Shown: positions 17,208 to 25,717, counted from the stretch's first letter. The stretch: 41,916 nucleotides of DNA from RI-153 sp963721725 (GCA_963721725.1 CAVRLX010000008.1:1-41916), one strand, 5' to 3'. Notes: generated by a model not told the origin, from the sequence alone. Program-made: numbers and translations.

Positions 17208-19328
17208 ATGATGACACATGAAGCACTCCTCTTCGCCCGTAACAAGCTCTATCTCTCTGGCCCGTTTGGAACAGGCAAAACCACGCTGGCACTTGAGCGC
17301 GCCCGCTGGTTGTTGCGCCAGGAGCGTATCCGCGGCGACGATGTGCTGATCATGGTTCCACAGCGCTCGCTGGCCCGGCCCTATCACGAAGCGTTGCGCA
17401 GTGCCGATCTGCCCGGCGGTCCACCCGCCGAGATCACCACCTTTGCGGCGTTGGCCCGCGCCGCCGTGGAACTCTATTGGCCGCTGCTGGCAGAACCGGC
17501 GGGTTTCGCCGACCCACGCCGGGAACCTTCTTTTCTCAATTTGGAGACGGCCCAATATCACATGGCCCCCTTTGTGGAGGCGGCTTTTGAGAATGGCGAA
17601 TTTGACGCCATCCGCGTCGAACCGGGGCGTGTGGTCAGCCAGGTGTTGGACAATCTCAACAAGGCCGCGCTGTTGGGCTTCTCGATTGACGATGCCTATG
17701 CCCGCCTGGAGCTTTCTGTACCACAGGGGCCGCAGATGACGGCGCGCCTCAACGTGTTGCAAACGGCCAAACGGATTAGCCAGCAATTTCAGGCCCTGAG
17801 CCTGCAACATTCGCTGGTGGATTTTAGCATGTGGATTCGCCTCTTCAACGAGCAGGTGCTGGCGAACCCGTGGAGCCGCACCCATCTTTTTCGCTCGCGC
17901 CGCCATTTAATCATGGACAACAGCGAAGAGGAGAACTTCGCCGCCCAAGAGTTGGCCCGCCAGTGGATTCCCCACCTGGAGAGCGCGCTGGTGGTAGTGG
18001 ACGAAGACGCCGGCTTTCGCCTCTTTTTGGGGGCCAACCCGCGCGATGTGGACCGGCTGCTTGACGTCTGTACCGAACGCCTGAGCCTGGACGAAAGCTA
18101 CATCATGTCGCCGGGGCTGGAACGGCTGACCCAACTTGTGGACGGCGCGGTCGGCGGTCAGCGGTCGGCGGTCACGCCATCGCCCGATGCGCAGCACAAT
18201 GGCAAAGCCCCGGCGGTTGTTCCCCTGCCCCTCACCTATCGCATCCACCGCTTCTACCCGCAGATGATCGACTGGGCCGTGGACGAGATCGAACGGCTGG
18301 TGCGCGACCGTGGCGTGGCCCCCGGCGAGATTGCCATTTTGGCCCCGTATGTCAGCGATGCCTTGCGCTTTAGCCTGCAAAGCCGTCTGGCCGAGCGCGA
18401 TATCCCCTCCACCACGCATCGGCCAAGCCGCGCCCTCAACGCCGAACCAGCGGCGCGGGCGCTGACCACACTGGCGGCACTGGCCCACCCCACCTGGCAA
18501 CGGCTGCCCGCCGTGAGCGATGTCACGCTGACGCTGGGGCTGGCGATTGCCGGGCTGGACCCGGTGCGGGCGACGCTGCTGGCGCGCACAGTCTATGGCG
18601 TGCGCGGCACCGTAGCGGGTCGGCTCACGGCCTTTGACACGCTCAAAAGTACCGTGCAGAGCCGCATCACCTTTGGCGTGGGCGAACGTTACGACCGGCT
18701 GCGGCGCTGGCTGGCCGCCTATGGCGCGGAGACCGAGTTTACGCCGCTGGATCAATTTTTCGCCCGGCTTTTTGGCGAAGTCTTGAGCCAGCCGGGCTAT
18801 GGCTTTCATGAAGATTTGGATGCGGCGCGCGTGACCCATCAATTGGTGGAATCGGCGCGCAACTTCCGCTGGGCGCTGGACACCGAAAGCGCCGACAACA
18901 AGGCCATGTTGGGGCGGGTCTATCTCGATCTGGTGGAGAGTGGCGCGCTGGGGGCGCTCTATGTGGCGGGCTGGCAAGAGGATGACAGCGCCGTTTTCAT
19001 CGCCCCAGCCTACACCTATCTCATGCGCAACCGGGCTGTGGATGTGCAGTTCTGGCTGGATATTGGCTCTGGCGGCTGGTGGGAACGGCTCTTTCAGCCG
19101 TTGACCCATCCGCATGTGCTTTCGCGCCAATGGCCCAGCGGGCGGCTGTGGACCGATTTTGACGAATTTCACGAACGCCAAGAGACGCTGCGCCGTCTGC
19201 TCTTGGGCCTGATCCGCCGCACGCGCCATAGTCTTTACCTAGGCATGAGCGATTATGGCGAAAGCGGGCTGGAGCAGCGCGGTCCGCTGCTGAGTGTGCT
19301 CAACCGGGTGCTGGTGGGGGAGGGATGA
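17208..19328 (+). CDS. UvrD/AddB-like P-loop ATPase, degenerate helicase motifs
   Basis: 706 residues. Walker A is LSGPFGTGKTTLAL (about 17-30). It is followed by a helicase motif Ia-like VLIMVPQRSLARPYHEAL and by ITTFAALARAAVELYW, typical of superfamily-1 UvrD/AddB proteins. The segment LVDFSMWIRLF fits the domain 1B region, but the expected Walker B DExQD is LIMDNSEEEN. In the second half, LPLTYRIHRFYPQMIDWAVD and GEIAILAPYVSDALRFSLQ correspond to the UvrD C-terminal fold. No Cys-rich iron-sulfur nuclease cluster is seen. It could be a helicase-like DNA-repair factor or an ATPase without unwinding activity. A repeat-word insert (GAVGGQRSAVT, at about 18147-18175) lies in the mid-protein linker. 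Confidence 0.65.
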   Translation: MMTHEALLFARNKLYLSGPFGTGKTTLALERARWLLRQERIRGDDVLIMVPQRSLARPYHEALRSADLPGGPPAEITTFAALARAAVELYWPLLAEPAGFADPRREPSFLNLETAQYHMAPFVEAAFENGEFDAIRVEPGRVVSQVLDNLNKAALLGFSIDDAYARLELSVPQGPQMTARLNVLQTAKRISQQFQALSLQHSLVDFSMWIRLFNEQVLANPWSRTHLFRSRRHLIMDNSEEENFAAQELARQWIPHLESALVVVDEDAGFRLFLGANPRDVDRLLDVCTERLSLDESYIMSPGLERLTQLVDGAVGGQRSAVTPSPDAQHNGKAPAVVPLPLTYRIHRFYPQMIDWAVDEIERLVRDRGVAPGEIAILAPYVSDALRFSLQSRLAERDIPSTTHRPSRALNAEPAARALTTLAALAHPTWQRLPAVSDVTLTLGLAIAGLDPVRATLLARTVYGVRGTVAGRLTAFDTLKSTVQSRITFGVGERYDRLRRWLAAYGAETEFTPLDQFFARLFGEVLSQPGYGFHEDLDAARVTHQLVESARNFRWALDTESADNKAMLGRVYLDLVESGALGALYVAGWQEDDSAVFIAPAYTYLMRNRAVDVQFWLDIGSGGWWERLFQPLTHPHVLSRQWPSGRLWTDFDEFHERQETLRRLLLGLIRRTRHSLYLGMSDYGESGLEQRGPLLSVLNRVLVGEG
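18147..18175. repeat. In-frame GGTCGGCGGTCAGC repeat inside the UvrD-like gene
   Basis: Tandem GGTCGGCGGTCA/GCGGTCGGCGGTCA words encode GAVGGQRSAVT between the two halves of the protein. They resemble the GACGGCGGACGACC words at 21556-21658 and 22034-22150. Confidence 0.55.
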
Positions 19329-19377
19329 CCCAAGCATAGGGAATCGGTTAACTATCCAACCCTGAGAGGGGGATCAC

Positions 19378-19405
19378 TTGCCTTTTCACTGTCCTGTGCT
19401 AGAAT
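19378..19405 (+). promoter_or_regulatory. Candidate promoter of the CysQ-type gene
   Basis: TTGCCT (19378-19383), a 16-base spacer and TAGAAT (19400-19405). The -10 and spacing match those at 17121-17148. It lies about 120 bases before the ATG at 19528, leaving a leader of roughly 110 bases in which no riboswitch was recognised. Confidence 0.45.
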
Positions 19406-19527
19406 GCACAACGCCTATAGACCTCCTGTGTGCAGCGGGGTCGGGGCCGCAAGACAACGGCCAGCTTTTTGGTCGATTCTATCACTGCCGGTTTGCGTTT
19501 GGGGCAGTGCGTAAAGGAAGATACACC

Positions 19528-20412
19528 ATGACTCACCAACACACCGCGCAGGATAGGGTGATGCAAAGTTACGATTTACAGGAAGAATTGGCGATTGCGG
19601 CGCGTATTGCCCGCGAAGCTGGCACCATTGTCAACACTTTTTACGTCGGCTCGTCGGAGGTTGAATATAAATCCCACGATGAACCCGTGACTGAGGCCGA
19701 CCGCTCGGCCAATCAGCACATTATTACGCGCTTGCAGGCAGCCTTCCCCGACGATGGCTTTTTGTCGGAAGAGTCGCAAGATGATCTCTCGCGTTTGGAC
19801 AAAGAACGGGTCTGGATCATCGATCCGCTGGACGGGACCAAAGAGTTTATTGCCCGCAATGGCGAGTTTTCGATTATGATCGGTCTGGCAATTGGCGGCA
19901 AGCCCGTCCTCGGCGTGCTGCATCAGCCCGACGGCGGCCTGCTCTACACGGGCATTGTCGGCCAGGGGGCCTATCTCTACGAGGAAAACGAGAAGATTCC
20001 CATCACCGTCAGCGACCGCTACGATCTGCGCCAGATGGTGCTGGTGAGCAGCCGCAGCCACCGCAAACAGATTGTGGACGACATCCGGCGGGCGCTGCGG
20101 ATTACCAGCGAACGGCGCACGGGCAGCGTCGGGCTGAAGGTCGGGCAGATCACCCGGCGGCTGTCCGACATCTACATTCACCCCAGCCCTGGCTGCAAAG
20201 AGTGGGACATTTGCGCGCCCGAAGCGGTGTTGCGCGCCGCTGGCGGCGAGATGACCGATTGCTGGGGCAATAGTTTGGTCTATAACAAGCGCGATGTGCG
20301 CGCCCACAACGGGCTAATCGCCAGCAACAACCAGATCCACGACTCGATTGTGGAGACCGTCACCCGCATTGTAGAAGAGGCGGGTTTTAACCAGGATGAC
20401 GGCTTCTGGTAA
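19528..20412 (+). CDS. cysQ: 3'(2'),5'-bisphosphate nucleotidase / inositol monophosphatase family
   Basis: A lithium-sensitive Mg-dependent phosphatase family member, 294 residues. The metal-binding motifs are present: SHDEPVTEADRSAN, FLSEES, the signature WIIDPLDGTKEFIARNGEFS and GCKEWDICAPEAVLRAAGG (the WD...E motif). The tight sequence DPLDGTKEFIxRNGEF is closest to CysQ, which hydrolyses 3'-phosphoadenosine-5'-phosphate from sulfate assimilation, although no sulfate genes are nearby. The ATG at 19528 is preferred to an upstream GTG-type start because AAAGGAAG precedes it and the extra upstream residues look non-coding. A hairpin follows 27 bases after the stop. Confidence 0.82.
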   Translation: MTHQHTAQDRVMQSYDLQEELAIAARIAREAGTIVNTFYVGSSEVEYKSHDEPVTEADRSANQHIITRLQAAFPDDGFLSEESQDDLSRLDKERVWIIDPLDGTKEFIARNGEFSIMIGLAIGGKPVLGVLHQPDGGLLYTGIVGQGAYLYEENEKIPITVSDRYDLRQMVLVSSRSHRKQIVDDIRRALRITSERRTGSVGLKVGQITRRLSDIYIHPSPGCKEWDICAPEAVLRAAGGEMTDCWGNSLVYNKRDVRAHNGLIASNNQIHDSIVETVTRIVEEAGFNQDDGFW

Positions 20413-20439
20413 AGCGGGCTGAGTTTCTTGCGCTGGCAG

Positions 20440-20478
20440 GTGCGCTGTATTCCACGTTTGAGCCTGGATACAGCGCAC
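20440..20478 (+). terminator. Hairpin terminator-like structure after the CysQ-type gene
   Basis: GTGCGCTGTAT (20440-20450) pairs perfectly with ATACAGCGCAC (20468-20478); the 3' side runs into TTTTG. The 11-bp stem with a short T-run fits a factor-independent terminator between this gene and the next start at 20527. Confidence 0.6.
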
Positions 20479-20526
20479 TTTTGCGTTAGTTTCACTCCTT
20501 TTATTCATGCCGGAGGCACTGCCGCT

Positions 20527-23500
20527 ATGTCCATAGACGCAAAAACTATTTTTGGTCTCCACGATGCCGGTGGCGAAGAGATTCTCTTGGCCGCTGGTCG
20601 TCCTGGCTGGATTTTGATCAGCGAGGCCATTGGGTGCGATCCCAACAATCGGGCGGGCAAAGAGTATTCATCTTTGGCCGAGCAGGGGATGACGGTGATC
20701 GTGCGCCTGAACCACGGCTACTATCCCCACGGCACGCTGCCCGCCAATAGTGAGTATGTTAACTTTGCGCGCCGCTGTGCCAATTTTGTGGCGGCCAGCC
20801 CCGGCTGCCACCATTGGATCATCGGCAACGAAATGAACTATGCCGTGGAGCGCCCCGGCGTGGGCGATCTGGTGGTGTGGGACGATGAGGGTGATCCGTA
20901 TTTGCATGGGCTGCCACAGCGCTTCAATGCCCTGCACGCCGAGATTGCCGATCCCGAACACGCCGAGACGGTGCGTTTACGCGCCGCCGGCGATCTGATC
21001 ACGCCCGAGAGCTATGCCCGCGTCTATCGCCTTTGCCGCAACGCCATCCGCCTGATCCCCGGCCACGCCGATGATCGGGTGCTGATGGGGGCCGTCTGTC
21101 CGTGGAACACACACACGGTCTATCCGGGCAACCCGCGCGGCGATTGGCTCAAATATTTTCAGGATATTTTGTTGCTGGTTGGCCCCAATGAGTGCGACGG
21201 GCTGACCCTACACGCCTATACTCACGGGGCGAACCCGGCCTTGATTGTGGACGAAAGCGGCGTGAACGGCTTCGCGCACTCGGCCTATCACTTCCAGATC
21301 TACCGGGATTTTATGGAGGCCATTCCCCACAACATGCGCCACCTGCCCGTTTACATTACCGAGGCGGATCAGGGCCAGCCCTGGGAGAACAGCGACACCG
21401 GCTGGATTCGCGCCGCCTATGCCGAGATCGAGCGCTGGAACCAGCAGGCCGAGACGCAGAAGATCGGCGCGCTGATCCTCTATCGCTGGAGCTACGTGGA
21501 TCGCTGGCATTTGGAAGACAAAAATGGCCTTTTGCGCGATCTGGAAGCCGCGTTGGGCGGACGACGGACAACAGACGACCAAAGGCAGACGGCGGACAGC
21601 CGACAGCAGGCAGCCAACATCCCACAATATCCAATATCCAGTCCCCAATCCCCAATCTACCGTGTCCAATGGATTGGCGGACAGATGCCGCGGGCGCTCT
21701 ATGCCGGCGAGGTGATCCGCTTTCCGGTGACGCTGCGCAACCTGGGCAGCGTCACTTGGGCGCAGACCGGGAGCGACCCCATTTATCTGGGCTATCGGGT
21801 CTATCAAAACCACGAAGAGATTGCTCTGCCCACGGCACGGCGTATCCCTCTGCCCGCCGACGTCCCCCCCGACGGGAGTGTCACTGTGCAGGCTGAGCTT
21901 TTGCTGCCCTCTCTTCCCGGCAACTACACAATTGATCTTGACCTGTTTGGCGAAGAAAGCGGCTGGTTTCAAGCCCATGAATCCGATGTCCTCGTGCGCT
22001 GGGTCACGGTCTATCCACAGCCAACGAAGGAGGAAGGGCGACTGACGGCGGACGACCGACGACCGACGGCGGACGACGATGAATCACCCAATCGTCAATC
22101 GTCAATCGTCAATCCCCAATCCCCGATCCCCGATCCCCGCTCCCCAATCGCGCCCATCCCCATCACCGCAGACGCGCCAGAGATTGTGGACGTGCGCGGG
22201 CAATTGCCGCGCAGCAATCTGCCCTATCTACACCGCCGTCTCGACCAGATCCGCTATTTGGTAATCAATCATACCGGCGCGCCGCCGGTGTTGCCGCTGG
22301 CTGCGATTGCCCAGGCCCATCTTGAACGGGGCTATGCCGGCGTGGCCTACGATTATTTAATCACGGCGGGCGGAACGATTTTACACCTGCATGGGCTGGA
22401 TGAAGCCGTAAGCGAAGCCGAATGGTCATTGGGCGGTGTCAACATTGCTCTGGAGGGCAATTTCCACGAGGCCATCCCCGTCTATGAACAGATCGAAGCC
22501 ACGGCGCACCTGTGTGCTTGGCTGATCGGCCAAGTCCCTGATCTGGCGGAGGAGCGCATTGTGGGGCTGCGCGAGTTAATCCCCAGCAGTAGCCCTGGCA
22601 ATACCTTTTTGGAGGCTCCCGGCTGGCGGCGCTTGCTGCGCGAACGGGTGGCGGTTCGGCTGCACCGCGACGAAAATCTCTATTCTCAGCCGCCGCTAGA
22701 ACGGGCGGCCCCAGCCGTGGCAAGCCGCCCCCCCATCCACGAGATCACCACAGGGCTGCCGCGCGATCCGTTGGGCTTTTATAGCCGCCAGCCCGCCGAC
22801 ATCCGCCTGATTGTGATCAACCACACGGCAGTAGCCCCGGATGTCTCTGTGGAGCAGATCGCCGACGCCTTCCGCGGGCGTGGACTGCCCGGCATTCTCT
22901 ATCAATATTACATTGCCGAGGATGGCGCTATCTATCAGACTCAGCCGTTGCTACAAGTGGTGGATGGCGAAAAACCCTATATTGCCAACGCCATTAACAT
23001 TGCCTTTGCCGGGGATTTTGATAACGCCATCCCCACACCGGAACAACTGGCGGCTGGCGGTGCGCTGATTGCGTGGCTGCTGGCCGAATATCCCCACCTT
23101 CAGATCGACGATGTGAAAGGGGTGAGCGAGTTTATTTCCCACAATTCGCCGGGCGATCAGTGGCTCTTTGGGCGGCGCTGGAAGGATCTGCTCTTGCAGG
23201 CGGTGCAGATTGCGCCGGAACGGAGCGCGCCCACGCTCCAGGGGCGCGCCGTGGCCGATCAACAGGCGCGCTTGCAACAATTTCAGGAGGAAAACGATAG
23301 TCTGTACACACAAATGAGCGGGCTGCGTGCCGAGAATGAGCGTCTGCACCGTGAGGTAGAAATGTTGCGCGCCGATACGCGGCGTGTCAGCAGCGTGCCC
23401 GAACCGCGCATTATCGACGCCGTGGACGGGTTGCCGCGCCATCCGTCGCTGCGCTATGATGATCGCCGGCTGGGCGCGATTACACACATTGCCATCCACC

Positions 23501-23934
23501 ACACGGCGGTGCCTGCGCACATTGGCCCCAACCGCATTGCGGAGTTGCATATTAGCGAGGATGCCAGCCGTGGCAAGCGCCCCTGGCCCGGTATTGGCTA
23601 TCACTTTTTTGTCCATGCCGACGGGCGGCTGGTGCGCACCCAGCCGCTGGAGCGCATTGCCTATCATGTGGCGGGGCATAACGAGTACACAGTGGGCATC
23701 GTCTTTGCCGGCAGCTTCATGAATGGCATCATTCCCACGCCGGAACAGATTACGGCGGGAGCGCATCTACTTGCGTGGCTGATGCAGGAGTTGCGGGTTC
23801 CGCTGCAACATGTGTGGGGACACCGGGAGTTCTCCGACAACCACACCCAATGTCCCGGCAGCGAATGGCTGGGTGGGCAACAGTGGCGCGATCTGCTCTA
23901 TGAAGAGATCGTACGCCTTCAGCGCGGCGAATAG
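20527..23934 (+). CDS. Glycosidase-like protein with Ig-like domain and three PGRP/amidase_2 domains
   Basis: 1135 residues, no signal peptide seen. GGAGG 13 bases before the ATG at 20527 fixes the start. Residues 1-345 resemble a TIM-barrel glycosidase (VIVRLNHGYYP, HHWIIGNEMNYAVE, LTLHAYTHGANP, VYITEADQGQPWEN, with two plausible catalytic Glu). About 378-500 is an Ig-like domain of the NEW3/CARDB sort. Three peptidoglycan-recognition/amidase domains follow, starting near 552, 737 and 959. Only the third keeps the zinc ligands (IAIHHTA, WGHREF, TQCPG). Domains one and two have SSSPG and HNSPG in place of the Cys, the same change seen in non-catalytic peptidoglycan recognition proteins. A coiled stretch (EENDSLYTQMSGLRAENERL) separates domains two and three. 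It probably binds and cuts peptidoglycan-type material; the substrate of the first domain is unknown. Confidence 0.8.
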   Translation: MSIDAKTIFGLHDAGGEEILLAAGRPGWILISEAIGCDPNNRAGKEYSSLAEQGMTVIVRLNHGYYPHGTLPANSEYVNFARRCANFVAASPGCHHWIIGNEMNYAVERPGVGDLVVWDDEGDPYLHGLPQRFNALHAEIADPEHAETVRLRAAGDLITPESYARVYRLCRNAIRLIPGHADDRVLMGAVCPWNTHTVYPGNPRGDWLKYFQDILLLVGPNECDGLTLHAYTHGANPALIVDESGVNGFAHSAYHFQIYRDFMEAIPHNMRHLPVYITEADQGQPWENSDTGWIRAAYAEIERWNQQAETQKIGALILYRWSYVDRWHLEDKNGLLRDLEAALGGRRTTDDQRQTADSRQQAANIPQYPISSPQSPIYRVQWIGGQMPRALYAGEVIRFPVTLRNLGSVTWAQTGSDPIYLGYRVYQNHEEIALPTARRIPLPADVPPDGSVTVQAELLLPSLPGNYTIDLDLFGEESGWFQAHESDVLVRWVTVYPQPTKEEGRLTADDRRPTADDDESPNRQSSIVNPQSPIPDPRSPIAPIPITADAPEIVDVRGQLPRSNLPYLHRRLDQIRYLVINHTGAPPVLPLAAIAQAHLERGYAGVAYDYLITAGGTILHLHGLDEAVSEAEWSLGGVNIALEGNFHEAIPVYEQIEATAHLCAWLIGQVPDLAEERIVGLRELIPSSSPGNTFLEAPGWRRLLRERVAVRLHRDENLYSQPPLERAAPAVASRPPIHEITTGLPRDPLGFYSRQPADIRLIVINHTAVAPDVSVEQIADAFRGRGLPGILYQYYIAEDGAIYQTQPLLQVVDGEKPYIANAINIAFAGDFDNAIPTPEQLAAGGALIAWLLAEYPHLQIDDVKGVSEFISHNSPGDQWLFGRRWKDLLLQAVQIAPERSAPTLQGRAVADQQARLQQFQEENDSLYTQMSGLRAENERLHREVEMLRADTRRVSSVPEPRIIDAVDGLPRHPSLRYDDRRLGAITHIAIHHTAVPAHIGPNRIAELHISEDASRGKRPWPGIGYHFFVHADGRLVRTQPLERIAYHVAGHNEYTVGIVFAGSFMNGIIPTPEQITAGAHLLAWLMQELRVPLQHVWGHREFSDNHTQCPGSEWLGGQQWRDLLYEEIVRLQRGE
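21556..21658. repeat. In-frame repeat linker 1 of the PGRP protein
   Basis: GACGACGGACAACAGACGACC-type words followed by CCAATATCCAGTCCCCAATC encode a low-complexity stretch ending PISSPQSPIYRV between the glycosidase-like and Ig-like domains. Confidence 0.75.
22034..22150. repeat. In-frame repeat linker 2 of the PGRP protein
   Basis: GACGGCGGACGACCGACG words are followed by three copies of CGTCAAT and runs of CCCCAATCCCCGAT. They encode Asp/Arg-rich residues and then SSIVNPQSPIPDPRSPIAPI between the Ig-like domain and the first PGRP domain. It is the longest of these tracts in the window. Confidence 0.75.
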
Positions 23935-23942
23935 GCGTTTTG

Positions 23943-24698
23943 ATGTCATCGACCCTGCAAACCAAACCCAATCCCCTGGGCGCGGCTTATCCTGTGCGAT
24001 TACCCCTCTTTGAAGGGCCGTTGGATCTGCTCTTGCATCTCATCGAGCGTGAAGAGTTGGATATCAACGAAGTCAGTTTGGCCGCGGTGACCGATGCTTA
24101 TGTGCGCGCGATTGAACTGTTGAATGAGATTGAAGCGGGGGCGCTGGCTGATTTTCTCGTGTTGGCGGCGCGCTTGCTCTATCTCAAGTCGCGCACGTTG
24201 TTGCCTAAACCGCGCCCAGCAGAGGAGGATGAAGACGAGAGCGGTGATGCACTGATCCAACAGTTGTTGGAATATCGCCGCTATAAAAGCGTGGCTGAAG
24301 GGCTAGGTCAGCGCCAAGAGGCAGGGCTACGCGCCTTTGTGCGGCTGGCCCCGGCTCCCAAAGGCGAACGCAAGCTGGATCTGGCGGGGGTCAGCGTAGA
24401 GAAGTTGACACTCGCTCTTCAGCGTGCACTGCGCCGTATCCCCACCGACCCCCCCAAACCGCGTGTTCACACTTATCCCATCACTGTGGCCGAACAGATC
24501 GAAGTCGTGCGCCAGCATCTTCACGTCACCGCCACTGCCGAGGGGCTTTCGTTTGAGCAACTTCTCTCCACACAACACAGCCGCATGGAAATCGTCGTCA
24601 CCTTTCTGGCTATTCTTGAATTGATCAAACAGCGCGAGATCACCGTTGAACAGGATGGCATCTTCGGCGAAATTTTCGTACGATCCCTGGTTGCCTAA
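23943..24698 (+). CDS. scpA: Segregation and condensation protein A
   Basis: The kleisin subunit of the SMC-ScpA-ScpB condensin; it bridges SMC heads and helps compact and separate the chromosome in the cytoplasm. Diagnostic segments: LPLFEGPLDLLLHLIEREELDINEVSLAAVTDAYV, ALADFLVLAARLLYLKSRTLLP, LIQQLLEYRRYKSVAEGL, and the C-terminal winged-helix VVTFLAILELIKQREITVEQDGIFGEI. 251 residues, the usual length. ATG at 23943 follows the PGRP gene by 8 bases, so the two are probably co-transcribed. scpB, often next, is absent: the following gene is on the opposite strand and the stops overlap by 4 bases. Confidence 0.93.
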   Translation: MSSTLQTKPNPLGAAYPVRLPLFEGPLDLLLHLIEREELDINEVSLAAVTDAYVRAIELLNEIEAGALADFLVLAARLLYLKSRTLLPKPRPAEEDEDESGDALIQQLLEYRRYKSVAEGLGQRQEAGLRAFVRLAPAPKGERKLDLAGVSVEKLTLALQRALRRIPTDPPKPRVHTYPITVAEQIEVVRQHLHVTATAEGLSFEQLLSTQHSRMEIVVTFLAILELIKQREITVEQDGIFGEIFVRSLVA

Positions 24699-25717
24699 TC
24701 TTTGGCAGAAAGATCGCTGCTCATCTCGGCCAACGTCAGGTCGAGAGCCTTTTCAAACATAACCAGCGAATCGCTGGTCAACGCCTGCCGGAAAAGGCTG
24801 CGTAGGTAACTTTCTTCTTCGATTTGCTCCAGAATTCTCTCGACCCGCTCGGACAGCGCGCCAAAGCGAATGGTCATCGTCTCGACAATTGCCTCGCGCA
24901 AAGTCTGTTCAATCCCCTGTTCAATGCCTTGTTCAATCCCTTGTTCAATCCCTTGTTCAATGCCGCGCTGCTCGGCCATTCTTTCAAGAGAGGTGATGTA
25001 TTGCATTCTGTAAGTCTCCTCGTATTTTTCCAGATCCTGTGAGAATTGTACAGCCATCTCTGGAGGCAAAATCATGAGCCAATCAATGAAGCGGAACAAC
25101 TCCAGGATATCTTGGCGGTGATACCCACGTTCATACAACATGCGCGTCAGCGTAAACTTCCAAAGCCGTCTATGCTGTAAATCATGGCGAGTCTCCAGCG
25201 TTTTGAGATGAGCCATGATCACAATGGCAAATGGATTGGGCTGCTGTTCCAACTCTGCCCACTGTGACTGATAATCTAGCAGTTTCACCGTGGGGAACTC
25301 AAACGAGATCCGCGTTCCCCACAAATTGTACGCATAGCGCCGCGGCCGCCATCGACGATTACCGTCCGTTAACACAGCCAAACTCGCTACTTTGTGCTGA
25401 AAACGGTCAAAAATCCGGTAGTTGTAAATGTACATGCGTTCGGAAAAATCTACATCCTTCTGCCCCTGTACCTCGACATGAACCAACACCCACAGATCCT
25501 CGCCGTTTGACCGCCAGACCTTGACCAGCTTATCAACCCGCCGATTTCCTGTCTCTGCGTCTCGCACCACCTGCTGTAGCTCCTGATCCAAGAATTCGTG
25601 CCCGCGTTCCCAATCCACGTTGAGATAAATCTCTGGGAAGAAAAAAGCCAGAAACTCCGGGAAATAGCGTTCAAGAATCTCTTTCCAGGGGGAATCAAAA
25701 TCGGTAAAAAGTGTCAT
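24695..25717 (-). CDS. Rpn-family recombination-promoting nuclease / PD-(D/E)XK transposase-like protein
   Basis: 340 residues. The N-terminal half carries the family's PD-(D/E)XK nuclease signature, with the core VLVHVEVQGQKD (Glu-x-Gln) after a GNRRVDKLVKVW strand. It then has FSERMYIYNYRIFDRF and PFAIVIMAHLKTLETR, all typical of cyanobacterial and Chloroflexota Rpn proteins (older DUF4351-type annotation). The C-terminal part has five tandem GIEQ units encoded by a 12-bp DNA repeat, then an acidic helical tail. Rpn proteins are encoded as lone genes, often multi-copy; Escherichia coli RpnA promotes RecA-independent recombination and has DNA endonuclease activity. It converges on scpA and overlaps its stop. 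Confidence 0.83.
   Translation of the reverse strand: MTLFTDFDSPWKEILERYFPEFLAFFFPEIYLNVDWERGHEFLDQELQQVVRDAETGNRRVDKLVKVWRSNGEDLWVLVHVEVQGQKDVDFSERMYIYNYRIFDRFQHKVASLAVLTDGNRRWRPRRYAYNLWGTRISFEFPTVKLLDYQSQWAELEQQPNPFAIVIMAHLKTLETRHDLQHRRLWKFTLTRMLYERGYHRQDILELFRFIDWLMILPPEMAVQFSQDLEKYEETYRMQYITSLERMAEQRGIEQGIEQGIEQGIEQGIEQTLREAIVETMTIRFGALSERVERILEQIEEESYLRSLFRQALTSDSLVMFEKALDLTLAEMSSDLSAKD
24907..24966. repeat. Five 12-bp tandem repeats inside the Rpn gene
   Basis: Units GTTCAATCCCCT, GTTCAATGCCTT, GTTCAATCCCTT (twice) and GTTCAATGCCGC, read on the minus strand as IEQG. Copy number can change by slippage without breaking the frame. Such Glu/Gly repeats are usual in this protein family. Confidence 0.85.

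Noticed and set aside
17907..19229. A 440-residue minus-strand ORF within the UvrD-like gene
   Set aside because: Basic, low-information composition typical of an antisense frame; the sense frame has Walker A and helicase segments.
21556..22150. CCAATCCCC/CGTCAAT tracts as a possible CRISPR or iteron array
   Set aside because: Units vary and are not separated by unique spacers, and they are translated in frame within the PGRP gene; no replication genes are near.
24907..24966. Tandem 12-bp repeats as a possible CRISPR
   Set aside because: There are no spacers; the units are contiguous codon repeats within the Rpn gene.
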